Positions 56,672-64,000 of a stretch of 64,000 nucleotides of DNA are shown in pieces. The stretch is from Paenisporosarcina sp050269735 (lineage in GTDB: Bacteria; Bacillota; Bacilli; Bacillales_A; Planococcaceae): NCBI RefSeq assembly GCF_050269735.1, contig NZ_JBNNIX010000001.1, positions 1,116,001 through 1,180,000 of the forward strand, given 5' to 3'. A program made the translations under genes and the position numbers. Positions within the stretch are counted from its first letter, which is position 1; every line of letters begins with the position of its first letter. The notes under the pieces are model-generated. The model made no database searches. It was not told the DNA's origin and worked only from the letters and a program-made list of their open reading frames with translations.

Positions 56672-58141
56672 TTGTTTTGGAGTAAAATTACAGAGATGTT
56701 CGATTTTTTATTTAAAGATGAGAAAAATCCCGTAATCCTTTTTGAAAATGAAAAAGGGATTATCAAGATGAATTACAAAGCGCGAGAATTCTTTTCCAAT
56801 CATCATACTGAAGTGTTTGCTAAGCAAATGGACAAGGCCTCTTTCGAAACATGGAGGCACTTTTTAAAGAATGCAACCATCTCTAATCACGCAAAAAGTC
56901 GAATTTGTTTATCTGATTTAGAAAATCGGGAAATGTATTTCGAACTTGAAGGATGTTACAATCAATCAGCTGACCAATATATTATTCATTTCAAGCAAAC
57001 CCCTGAGAAATTCGTAAACCAAAATTATTGGGCTGGATCTGTCAATTACAAGTCTCTTTTTGAAAACGCTCCAGATGGAATAATTTTGACAAATTATGAG
57101 GGAATTATTATCGATGCCAATCTGAAAGTAGAGAAGCTGTTTGATGTATCGCTAGATAACTTAATAGGTAGAAATTCGACGATTATCTTTGATCGAATTC
57201 CTCATTCAAATATTGAATTCAATAAGTTTTTAGAAACACTTTTTTTAAGAGGAAATGCGAAAATGGTTTTATCAAAAATCGATGCGAATGGTGAACCAAG
57301 ATATTATCATGTTACATCTGTGTTCGATGAAATTTTGGAAATGTATATCACACTAATTCATGATGACACTGAAAACTATGCATTAAAAAGACAAATTGAA
57401 CATTCTCAATCCTTATCCACTCTCGGTCAGATGGCAGCAAGTATCGCTCATGAAGTTAGAAATCCACTGACATCCTTAGAAGGATTTATCCAATTACTCA
57501 CAAATCAAGTTACAGAACAAGGTCATCAATATCTTGACATCGTTGATAGTGAACTCACTCGTATGGAATCCATTCTCAATGAATTTTTAACGTTATCTAA
57601 ACCGACTACACGGTCTCTCAAAATGATTTCAGTATCCTCTATCATTAAGCAAATTGTCTATCTTATGCAACCACAGGGGATTTCACAAAATATTGAACTG
57701 GAATTCATTACGTGGGAAAAAGATTCCGATATTGTTTTGGGTGATGCTGACGAACTGAAAAAAGTTTTTATGAACATCTTGAAGAATTCTATGGAAGTAA
57801 TGCCTCATGGGGGGAAAGTGATAATAACGCAAACTCTGCGTGAAGATAACCAATTATGGATTTCAGTAAAAGATCAGGGGGTGGGCATGACACCTGAGCA
57901 GCTTCAACATATTTTTTTACCATTTTATACATCAAAGGAACACGGTACTGGATTAGGGCTAGCACATGCAATGCAAACAATCGAAAATCACGGAGGAAGT
58001 ATAGAAGTGGAAAGTGAGATAAGCAAGGGTACTACTTTTCATATTATCCTTCCAATTTATCAATTGGAATCAAGTAAGGAGAAAACAACACATGATCAAA
58101 GACATACAAAGCCCTTTAGGGAAGTTATATCTTCAAATTGA
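56672..58141 (+). CDS. soluble PAS-domain histidine kinase
   Basis: A TTG start at 56672 with GGTGAAAGAA upstream (weak); ATG 56696 is the alternative. The 489-aa product has no membrane helix. An N-terminal PAS-like segment is followed by a clear PAS domain (about 128-240) with LFENAPDGIILTNYEGIIIDANLKVEKLF. HisKA has the acceptor His in ASIAHEVRNPLTSLEGFIQLL and the HATPase has NILKNSMEVM, VKDQGVGM and GTGLGLAHAMQ. It belongs to the orphan sporulation-kinase class. Its end overlaps the ogt start by 50 bp. Confidence 0.88.
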   Translation: MFWSKITEMFDFLFKDEKNPVILFENEKGIIKMNYKAREFFSNHHTEVFAKQMDKASFETWRHFLKNATISNHAKSRICLSDLENREMYFELEGCYNQSADQYIIHFKQTPEKFVNQNYWAGSVNYKSLFENAPDGIILTNYEGIIIDANLKVEKLFDVSLDNLIGRNSTIIFDRIPHSNIEFNKFLETLFLRGNAKMVLSKIDANGEPRYYHVTSVFDEILEMYITLIHDDTENYALKRQIEHSQSLSTLGQMAASIAHEVRNPLTSLEGFIQLLTNQVTEQGHQYLDIVDSELTRMESILNEFLTLSKPTTRSLKMISVSSIIKQIVYLMQPQGISQNIELEFITWEKDSDIVLGDADELKKVFMNILKNSMEVMPHGGKVIITQTLREDNQLWISVKDQGVGMTPEQLQHIFLPFYTSKEHGTGLGLAHAMQTIENHGGSIEVESEISKGTTFHIILPIYQLESSKEKTTHDQRHTKPFREVISSN

Positions 58142-58574
58142 TGACGCAAAATTAACAGCTATTCACTTTCATGATCCAAACGTTGCCGATGAGGCAAGCA
58201 CCAATCAGAATGAATGGGTGTTTGAAAATGCCAAGCAGCAATTAATCGAATATTTCAGCGGACAGAGAATACAGTTTGATTTGCCACTGAATGTAAGCGG
58301 AACTGCTTTTCAGCAGAGTGTTTGGAATGAGTTGAAAGGTATTGAATATGGACAAACCATCAGTTATCAAGAACTGGCAAATCGAATCGGAAATGCAAAA
58401 GCTTGTCGGGCAGTCGGACAAGCTAATAGAAAAAATCCATTACCCATAGTTGTTCCATGTCATCGTGTCATCGGTAAAGATCACTCATTGAAAGGGTATG
58501 CAGGCTCTCTTACACCTTATAAAAAAATACTGATTGATCTTGAACTGCAACATATCGATTCCAAAGCATTTTGA
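58092..58574 (+). CDS. ogt: methylated-DNA--protein-cysteine methyltransferase
   Basis: A 160-aa suicide repair protein that removes O6-alkyl groups from guanine. The active site is PIVVPCHRVIG with the acceptor Cys. The helix-turn-helix Arg finger region (NRIGNAKACRAVGQANRKNP in pieces) and QSVWNELKGIEYGQTISYQELA are intact. TAAGGAGAAAACAACAC lies inside the kinase gene and supports coupled translation. It acts as a functional complement to AlkA at 33.4 kb. Confidence 0.93.
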   Translation: MIKDIQSPLGKLYLQIDDAKLTAIHFHDPNVADEASTNQNEWVFENAKQQLIEYFSGQRIQFDLPLNVSGTAFQQSVWNELKGIEYGQTISYQELANRIGNAKACRAVGQANRKNPLPIVVPCHRVIGKDHSLKGYAGSLTPYKKILIDLELQHIDSKAF

Positions 58575-58638
58575 CAAAGTTCTTCTATTCCCTATATACT
58601 AGTTTTAATTAGAGATATTGGGAATACAGGTGATTGAG

Positions 58639-59085
58639 ATGAAATCCGAAGAACTGACACAGTCGTTAAAATTATTCATAGTGCTTTCAAGGGCATATAA
58701 ATCGTTGCATGAGTGTACAAATCAATTTTTTCAAGCGAATGGATTAAACCCTACTGAATTTGCAGTATTGGAGCTGTTGTTCCATAAAGGTCGACAACCA
58801 TTACAAAAAATAGGTAATAAGATTTTACTTGCTAGTGGATCGATTACATATGTAATTGATAAATTGGAAAAAAGAGGTTATATTCACCGCATATCGTGCC
58901 CATCTGACCGAAGAGTGACTTTCGCTGAAATCACTCCCGAGGGTGAGGCTTTTATGGCACAATTGTTCCCAGAACATGAGAAACAGCTACATGAAATGAT
59001 GGGTGCCTTGGATATTGAAGAAAAAGAACAAGCAATTGCTTTATTAAAGAAATTAGGACTATCAATTAAAGATTTGTCTTATTAA
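58639..59085 (+). CDS. MarR-family transcriptional regulator
   Basis: ATG 58639 follows CAGGTGATTGAG; the upstream in-frame start is less likely. The 148-aa product has a winged helix: NGLNPTEFAVLELLFHKG, then LQKIGNKILLASGSITYVIDKLEKRGYI (in pieces) and the wing RISCPSDRRVTFAEITPEG. A single Cys lies in the wing loop and is a candidate thiol sensor, as in OhrR-type members, but its position differs from the OhrR N-terminal Cys. The target is unknown. Confidence 0.87.
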   Translation: MKSEELTQSLKLFIVLSRAYKSLHECTNQFFQANGLNPTEFAVLELLFHKGRQPLQKIGNKILLASGSITYVIDKLEKRGYIHRISCPSDRRVTFAEITPEGEAFMAQLFPEHEKQLHEMMGALDIEEKEQAIALLKKLGLSIKDLSY

Positions 59086-59121
59086 AAAAATTCTGGCTCA
59101 ATTGATGAGCCAGAATTTTTT
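59084..59121. terminator. bidirectional terminator between marR-type and lipoprotein genes
   Basis: AAATTCTGGCTCA pairs with TGAGCCAGAATTT around ATTGA, with A and T tracts. Confidence 0.92.
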
Positions 59122-59779
59122 ATTGTTTTGCAGCGATTGTTTCGCCCATTTTCAAGAATGCATCCGTTAAGTTCACACTGTTCTGATCGAAGATAGTCAA
59201 TCGCACGATCAAATTACCCTGTTCAAATACCATACCGGAAACAGTTCCTAATTCAAATGTCGATTCGTATCCAATTTGATTCGAAATGCCTTCGCCTTGT
59301 GGTAATTTTTCTTGTTTATCAATTTTTACAGGCTCTTTGCCAATACTTACAGCTGCAATACTTTCAATCATCGTATCTCTAATGATTTCGTAGTCAGCTT
59401 CATCTTTGGAAATCGTTTCAACGCGCATGAACACGGCAGAATTTTCGTCATAGTAAAGTGAATCTCTATTCGGCTCTTCTCCCGTTAATGAATAGCCATC
59501 CAATTTGTAAAGCGAATAGTTCTGTTGGTCACTATCCGTCAACTTAGCTGTTTCCTCTTTCTTTTCGTCCTCGATTGAATAGGAAAGTGCTTTTTCAGGT
59601 CCTCTTGTTTCAGGATCAATTGCAGTTTCTGTTTCCTCTTTTGATTTATTTTCATCAGCTGTTTCATCAACAGTGGTTTTATCACTTTCAGAGCCATTTG
59701 TTTCATCAGTGGAGTTACATGCAGAAAGCATAGAAATTGCTAGAGACAAGGATGCAAATAATAGCCAAGATTTTTTCAT
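59120..59779 (-). CDS. lipoprotein of unknown function (219 aa)
   Basis: The signal MKKSWLLFASLSLAISMLSAC ends in a lipobox at Cys21. A Thr/Glu/Asp-rich spacer (about 22-60) leads to a globular domain with YSLYKLDGYSLTGEEPNRDSL and a C-terminal TVSGMVFEQGNLIVRLTIFDQN. The GGAGGAATATTTAT site fixes the start. No family recognised; outer-surface location is predicted. Confidence 0.75.
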   Translation of the reverse strand: MKKSWLLFASLSLAISMLSACNSTDETNGSESDKTTVDETADENKSKEETETAIDPETRGPEKALSYSIEDEKKEETAKLTDSDQQNYSLYKLDGYSLTGEEPNRDSLYYDENSAVFMRVETISKDEADYEIIRDTMIESIAAVSIGKEPVKIDKQEKLPQGEGISNQIGYESTFELGTVSGMVFEQGNLIVRLTIFDQNSVNLTDAFLKMGETIAAKQ

Positions 59780-59827
59780 ATAAATATTCCTCCTTATGTA
59801 GTAGACGTGATGTGATTGTCATATGTT

Positions 59828-60442
59828 TCAAGAGTTAAGCGGTAAAACCAGATACAGGAGAATGGTCATTGTAATGTGAGCAATGATAATGAGTGGCATA
59901 CTTTTTTTCCACTCATATAAAAGTCCCCACAGTAAGCCTGATGTGATTGCTGCAAGAACTCCTAGCCAAAATCCGCTGAAAGCCATAGATAATCCGAATA
60001 GGATAGAAGCCACCAATACAGCATAGAAAGGGCTCATATACATTTTTAATTTTTGCTGAATAAAGCCGCGCCAAAATAACTCTTCTCCTGGGGCTATAAT
60101 TAGCATCAATAACAAGTAGTGCCAAACCGTTGTTGGCCCATAGTCACTCAAAAATCGTTCGACTGAAACTGCTGCCTGATCCGTAAATATGGAAAAGAAA
60201 CGATAAGCAATTGCAATAAGCCCATAAGTGAGTGTACCATAACCAATTCCGAAAATTAAGTACTCCCAAGTCCGAACATCATCTTCCATTTTACCTAGAA
60301 CAAATGATAAGGCCATAAATAATAGCATAGTGAATGTATACATATACCAAAAGATTTCTTCGAATGAAAAAGTGAAAAAAAGTAATAAATAGACAATAAC
60401 CAACAAGACAGTCCATCTTAGATGAGAAGTCATAATATTCAA
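59828..60442 (-). CDS. CPBP-family intramembrane metalloprotease
   Basis: A TTG at 60442 lies 8 nt after GGAGG; ATG 60433 is the alternative. About 204 aa with six or more membrane helices and the Abi/CAAX motif APGEELFWRGFIQQKL (EExxxR), with a second region around FGLSMAFSGFW. The later His expected of the family is present near the C-terminus (IIIAHITMTI). Family members include CAAX-prenyl-endopeptidase-like and bacteriocin self-immunity proteins. Role here unknown. Confidence 0.82.
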   Translation of the reverse strand: MNIMTSHLRWTVLLVIVYLLLFFTFSFEEIFWYMYTFTMLLFMALSFVLGKMEDDVRTWEYLIFGIGYGTLTYGLIAIAYRFFSIFTDQAAVSVERFLSDYGPTTVWHYLLLMLIIAPGEELFWRGFIQQKLKMYMSPFYAVLVASILFGLSMAFSGFWLGVLAAITSGLLWGLLYEWKKSMPLIIIAHITMTILLYLVLPLNS

Positions 60443-60487
60443 CTTACACACCTCCAATACTTTTTAGTCCTTTAAATTATTTAGGGA

Positions 60488-60715
60488 TCACTCTTCTTCA
60501 ACTTCAGCAATGGGTGTAGACTCTGACTCTTTGAGGTATACTATTTTATACCGTTTATGATTGACGACTGTTTTTTCTTCAATTTCGAGTTCATCGAAAT
60601 TTTCCATTATGGAAAGATTCACAATGACGGAGTTTTCGTTGACTTTTTCTACTATTCCCTGCAAGCCATCTTTAAATTCAATTATTGATCCTACAGTTGC
60701 TATTTCCACAGACAT
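60488..60715 (-). CDS. DUF2187-family protein (YkvS-like)
   Basis: A 75-aa protein: VGSIIEFKDGLQGIVEKVNENSVIVNLSIM then VVNHKRYKIV, the KOW-like beta-barrel pattern of DUF2187. Small, soluble and common in Bacillales, with no known function. The ATG follows AAGGAGCTGA. Confidence 0.82.
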   Translation of the reverse strand: MSVEIATVGSIIEFKDGLQGIVEKVNENSVIVNLSIMENFDELEIEEKTVVNHKRYKIVYLKESESTPIAEVEEE

Positions 60716-60830
60716 TCAGCTCCTTAATGCGGTCATACTCAATAGTGTGCATGATAATTTTTCTGCCGTAAAGTATTTTCTGAAAACATATTTAAATCAT
60801 TTGAAATTTTTCTATAAAGGGAGACTACCC

Positions 60831-61019
60831 ATGAATATATTTGAACAACAATTAGATGATTTAAAAGCTGGAAAGCTATCATCTATTACCATCGAAAAAG
60901 ATGACTTTTTGTCATTTCGTGAAGTGCTGGTTGTAAGAGAAGATTTTAAACATATAAGAGGTACAGCTAAACAAGGCGGAATTGTCATCTATACATATGA
61001 TTTGGATGCACGAAGTTAA
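60831..61019 (+). CDS. 62-aa conserved hypothetical protein
   Basis: ATG 60831 follows AAAGGGAG. A longer in-frame extension back to 60561 runs antisense through the DUF2187 gene and is an artefact. The product (MNIFEQQLDDLKAGKLSSIT...) is acidic with VLVVREDFKHIRGTAKQGGIVIYTY, a beta-rich end. No function recognised. Confidence 0.65.
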   Translation: MNIFEQQLDDLKAGKLSSITIEKDDFLSFREVLVVREDFKHIRGTAKQGGIVIYTYDLDARS

Positions 61020-61114
61020 CAAGAATGTCGTATTTTGTCGGAATAAACTTGTGTTTGCGAGAAGTTTTTCGTGTATAATAATGGATAATATGGGTTTGGT
61101 AAAGGAGGTATCAC

Positions 61115-61306
61115 GTGCCGGAATCAATTCTTGAGCAAGTGGAACTTACAAGAGAAAAAATGATTAAGTCAGCGCTTGAAAATGGTTTTGGAGACGTTAA
61201 TACTATCCGACTTAGTAAAAAGTTAGATCGTTTATTAAACATATATCAATTGAAAGACTTCCCAAATAAAGCGTCTATCATCGATAATGAATTAATTAAA
61301 AACTAA
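61115..61306 (+). CDS. Spo0E-like aspartyl-phosphate phosphatase
   Basis: A GTG start at 61115 behind a perfect AAAGGAGG. The 63-aa product is one helical hairpin with the family signature SKKLDRLLNIYQ (S-x-x-L-D-x-L), whose Asp/Ser dephosphorylate Spo0A~P. That links this locus with the two orphan PAS kinases in the window: kinases feed the phosphorelay and this protein drains it. Confidence 0.85.
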   Translation: MPESILEQVELTREKMIKSALENGFGDVNTIRLSKKLDRLLNIYQLKDFPNKASIIDNELIKN

Positions 61307-61327
61307 GCATTTCTGCTTAGTTTTTTT
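61299..61327 (+). terminator. terminator after the Spo0E-like gene
   Basis: AAAACTAAGC pairs with GCTTAGTTTT, then TTT. Confidence 0.9.
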
Positions 61328-61395
61328 ATTATCATATTTTATCAGAATAATAGGTATATTTGATATACTCATATAGTTAATAAGGGGGATTATGA

Positions 61396-62334
61396 ATGTC
61401 AAAATTGAATTTACTGAGAGAAAATTTAAATGAGTCAATCGTGGGGCGTGAGAAAGAAATAGATTTTATGTTAATTGCTTTAATTCAAGGTGGTCACGTG
61501 CTACTTGAAAGTGTCCCGGGTTCAGGGAAGACGATGATGGCCAAATCTTTTGCACATACATTTAAAGGGAATTTCAAACGCTTACAGTTTACACCTGATG
61601 TATTGCCGTCTGATGTAACAGGTATTAGTTATTTTGATCCGAAAACACAGGAATTTGTTTTGCGTCCTGGTCCAGTAGCTACCAACATTTTGCTAGCAGA
61701 TGAAATTAACCGTGCTACTCCTCGAACTCAATCGAGCTTGCTAGAAGCGATGGAGGAAAAGCAAGTGACAATTGATGGTGAGACAATCGTTCTTCCAAAT
61801 CCGTTTATGGTGATTGCTACTCAAAATCCTGTGGAATCTCAACAAGGCACTTTTTCATTGCCAGCAGCCCAACTGGATCGTTTCTTATTCCGAATTGAGA
61901 TAAGTTACCCAAGTTTTGAGGAAGAAAGAAGAATCTTAAAAGAGTTTAGTCAAAATCCGGGGGAAGTAAAAACTTCATCGATTATTGGCATTGAAGATGT
62001 ACAACAATGGCGTAAAGAGGTCCGAAACGTGACGGTCCATGAAGATATAGAAACATATATTTTACAAATCATTCAAGCGACAAGGCAACATCCGCACGTT
62101 GAATTAGGTTTAAGTTCTCGAGCTTCCTTGGCACTTCTGCATGCAGCACAAGGCTATGCATTCATAAATGGACGAACTTACGTAACCCCGGATGATGTGA
62201 AAAAAATGGTTGCGCCGCTTGCAACCCATCGACTCATGTTATCTGCTGAAGGGTTATTAGTACGTGAACCCGCACAAATTCTCCACGATATTATTGATTC
62301 CGTACAAACTCCTGTAGAGGCCATGGCAAGATGA
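61396..62334 (+). CDS. MoxR-family AAA+ ATPase
   Basis: A 312-aa ATPase with Walker A SVPGSGKTMMAKS (about 39-51), Walker B LLADEINRATPRTQSSLLEAM (about 103-123), sensor 1 IATQNPVESQQGTF and the arginine-finger region AAQLDRFLFR. MoxR proteins act as chaperones that load cofactors or complexes, nearly always beside DUF58 genes, as here. First gene of a three-gene operon. Confidence 0.92.
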   Translation: MSKLNLLRENLNESIVGREKEIDFMLIALIQGGHVLLESVPGSGKTMMAKSFAHTFKGNFKRLQFTPDVLPSDVTGISYFDPKTQEFVLRPGPVATNILLADEINRATPRTQSSLLEAMEEKQVTIDGETIVLPNPFMVIATQNPVESQQGTFSLPAAQLDRFLFRIEISYPSFEEERRILKEFSQNPGEVKTSSIIGIEDVQQWRKEVRNVTVHEDIETYILQIIQATRQHPHVELGLSSRASLALLHAAQGYAFINGRTYVTPDDVKKMVAPLATHRLMLSAEGLLVREPAQILHDIIDSVQTPVEAMAR

Positions 62335-63512
62335 TCTGGCAACGGGAATATTTCGGTGCAATGAAGACCAATTGGGTTCTGACCATTATTGCTCTTTGTT
62401 TTACAATGTCAGTCATTGTTGCGCAATACGTGGCAGCAGGCGTTTTTGGTTTCTTTGGTGTAGTAACAGCCATGCAACTTTATTATTTGAAAAATGTTGG
62501 GAAAAAATTGACGTTACTAAATGATAAAAAAAGAAGTCGCATGTTTAAAGGAGAAAAATCTGAATGGGAACTGACATTTGAAAATAAGGGGCTTCCCATT
62601 TGGAATGGACAACTCAGATTACATTTTCATGATGCAGTTCAGCCACTAAATAATAAAGATATAAGTCATAGTAAGGTAATCGAAATTGTCGTTCCTTTGA
62701 CGATTGGTTATAAAGAAATAGTTACTGTGAAAGTTCCAATCGAAGGGCAGAAGAGAGGATTGTCCAAACTAACAAATTTGGAATTGACGATCCCGCATGT
62801 TTTCGGTGAAGGCTCTGTCTTTTTACTACATAAACCCCTTTTACGAATGGAGCAAATGGTTTACCCCAATATATATGCATTAAAAGACAGAAGAAAACCC
62901 TCTCCACTTAAACCGGGGGATTATGAGTTTAAACATTCATTGTATCAAGATTTGTTTTCACCGTTAGGTACTAGAGATTACCAGGCGGGCGATCAGTTTC
63001 ATCATATCCACTGGAAAGCCAGTGCAAGATTGCAACAACTTCAAACAAAAGTTTTTACTCAAGTTGCAAACGAATCTGTATTGTTGGTGTTAAATGTCGT
63101 CCATCACTACTCCATTATTTCTAATCTTGAAGAAAGAATTGAGGAAGTAGCCTCCTTTGTGGATTATTTCTATAGAGAAGGAATCCCATTTTCTTTGACT
63201 GTCAACGTCAGATCATTTGGAACCACTCCATATTTGTATCTTCCTGTAGGAGCTGGTCAAAAGCACCGTCAATATGCAATGGAATTGTTATCAGTTCTGT
63301 CTAATAATGAACTGACTATCCCATTTAACCGAATGCTGATGCATCTGGATATGCATGGAAACCTACCAATGACAGTCATTATATTTACACATGACTCGCA
63401 AGAGTTGGTTAAATATGTGAAGAAGTGGGTCAAACAAACTCAAGTGGATATTCGACTATCGAGTCTTGGAGGTGAAGTGAAATGGCACCAGCAGTCTCTT
63501 CAAAACCGTTAG
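62331..63512 (+). CDS. DUF58-domain membrane-anchored protein
   Basis: A 393-aa protein overlapping the MoxR gene by 4 bp (ATGA). Two membrane helices at about 13-50, a beta-rich domain (about 60-170) and the DUF58 core with SPLGTRDYQAGDQFHHIHWKAS (about 210-235, the R-x-Y-x-x-G-D-x-x-x-x-I-x-W-K signature), followed by a vWA-like domain. Probably works with MoxR and the next membrane protein. Confidence 0.9.
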   Translation: MIWQREYFGAMKTNWVLTIIALCFTMSVIVAQYVAAGVFGFFGVVTAMQLYYLKNVGKKLTLLNDKKRSRMFKGEKSEWELTFENKGLPIWNGQLRLHFHDAVQPLNNKDISHSKVIEIVVPLTIGYKEIVTVKVPIEGQKRGLSKLTNLELTIPHVFGEGSVFLLHKPLLRMEQMVYPNIYALKDRRKPSPLKPGDYEFKHSLYQDLFSPLGTRDYQAGDQFHHIHWKASARLQQLQTKVFTQVANESVLLVLNVVHHYSIISNLEERIEEVASFVDYFYREGIPFSLTVNVRSFGTTPYLYLPVGAGQKHRQYAMELLSVLSNNELTIPFNRMLMHLDMHGNLPMTVIIFTHDSQELVKYVKKWVKQTQVDIRLSSLGGEVKWHQQSLQNR

Positions 63513-64000
63513 TACAATTCGAATCATTTGGAAAGTTTCTGCAAGATGTATGGTTAATGTCTTTTCTTTTCATATTTATTAGAGTGGATACGACAATTTC
63601 TTTTCCATTCTTATGGATTGGTATTTTATTGTTGATAGCAATCGTGATCAATTTATTTTTCTATAAGACGGGCTATCAAATAGCCATATCATTGCTTGCT
63701 TCAGTAGTCTTCTGTTTTTTAGCTTTCGTATTCGGGGCTCCATTGTGGTTTTTTGTTGCTATACTTGCATTTTCATTGTGGAGAATACAGGAACGATATT
63801 CTAAAATTCAAGAGGATGCCACACATGATGGTTATTTTATGACTCTTCTTCTTGTGATTTTCTCCTTATCATATTTTTTAGCAACCATATTAAGAAGACC
63901 TGACGCGATAAGAGAGACCATACTATTAGCGATTGTCGGTTTGCTCTTATTTATGTTGGATCGAATGATAGTTCAATGGAAGCGCTCAAAAGAGGAAAAT
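63482..64000 (+). CDS. multi-pass membrane protein, 5' part (TgpA-like, incomplete)
   Basis: ATG 63482 follows GGAGGTGAA inside the end of the DUF58 gene (31-bp overlap). At least five hydrophobic segments are visible in the 173 residues before the window ends. By position it should be the transglutaminase-like (TgpA) protein that follows MoxR and DUF58 in many bacteria, whose N-terminus is multi-pass; the catalytic domain would lie outside the window. Confidence 0.65.
   Translation, partial: MAPAVSSKPLVQFESFGKFLQDVWLMSFLFIFIRVDTTISFPFLWIGILLLIAIVINLFFYKTGYQIAISLLASVVFCFLAFVFGAPLWFFVAILAFSLWRIQERYSKIQEDATHDGYFMTLLLVIFSLSYFLATILRRPDAIRETILLAIVGLLLFMLDRMIVQWKRSKEEN

Noticed and set aside
60561..60830. 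Upstream part of the plus-strand frame ending at 61019
   Set aside because: It runs antisense through the DUF2187 gene. ATG 60831 has its own AAAGGGAG site.

Overview
The window reads as a low-G+C Gram-positive chromosome of the order Bacillales, most likely Planococcaceae (Sporosarcina-like). The signs are strong AGGAGG-type ribosome binding sites, a SigI/RsgI pair, a Spo0E-like phosphatase, sporulation-type PAS histidine kinases, KtrB, a DUF2187 protein and a yybP-ykoY riboswitch upstream of terC. The genus is an inference. The host sequence is AT-rich. One block, about 8.8-32.0 kb, has different composition and codon use (many CGN and GCG codons) and is an integrated element.

Left chromosome (1-8.7 kb). 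A partial esterase and pgpA come first. A nine-gene reactive-sulfur cluster follows: TusA, DsrE, rhodanese, a TusA-rhodanese fusion, DsrE, a rhodanese-metallo-beta-lactamase persulfide dioxygenase-like protein, a TauE/SafE exporter and two more DsrE proteins. CsoR/CstR-type palindromes recur upstream of four of these genes, although no cstR lies in the window. After the cluster come a decayed attachment-site scar (about 6865-7005), a small membrane protein and a lipoprotein.

Integrated element (8761-31989, about 23.2 kb). It sits in the 3' end of tRNA-Val(GAC). A perfect 46-bp copy of the tRNA 3' end marks the left end (8761-8806), and the right copy completes the intact tRNA (31945-32017). 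A tyrosine integrase lies just inside the right end and two more tyrosine recombinases lie near the left end. The gene content is mixed. There is a mobilisation-like block (FtsK/SpoIIIE ATPase, replication-relaxation protein, two-helix membrane protein), a divergent XRE repressor switch, a repeat-rich non-coding kilobase, and a P-loop helicase-like protein. There are also three phage-type genes: an HNH endonuclease, a 714-aa tape measure protein, and a tail assembly chaperone with a T TTT TTC slippery site leading into a -1 frame extension. I see no terminase, portal, capsid, major tail or lysis gene, so this is not a complete prophage. It may be a satellite or a conjugative/phage hybrid that makes only tail-length parts. 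An AT-rich cargo (cytoplasmic subtilisin-like protease plus a 64-aa I9-propeptide-like protein) sits beside the integrase.

Right chromosome (32.0-64 kb). This is ordinary Bacillales housekeeping and stress content: 2H phosphoesterase, secreted nuclease, AlkA, MFS transporter, Gfo/Idh oxidoreductase, aldehyde dehydrogenase, KinB-like kinase, M42 aminopeptidase, MurE, PrfC, an RND permease preceded by a 21-bp tandem repeat, an SDR reductase, riboswitch-controlled TerC, a secreted EAK-rich protein with a SigI-like promoter, SigI-RsgI, KtrB, a B12-binding radical SAM protein, a PAS kinase, Ogt, a MarR regulator, a lipoprotein, a CPBP protease, Spo0E-like, and a MoxR-DUF58-membrane protein operon that runs off the end.
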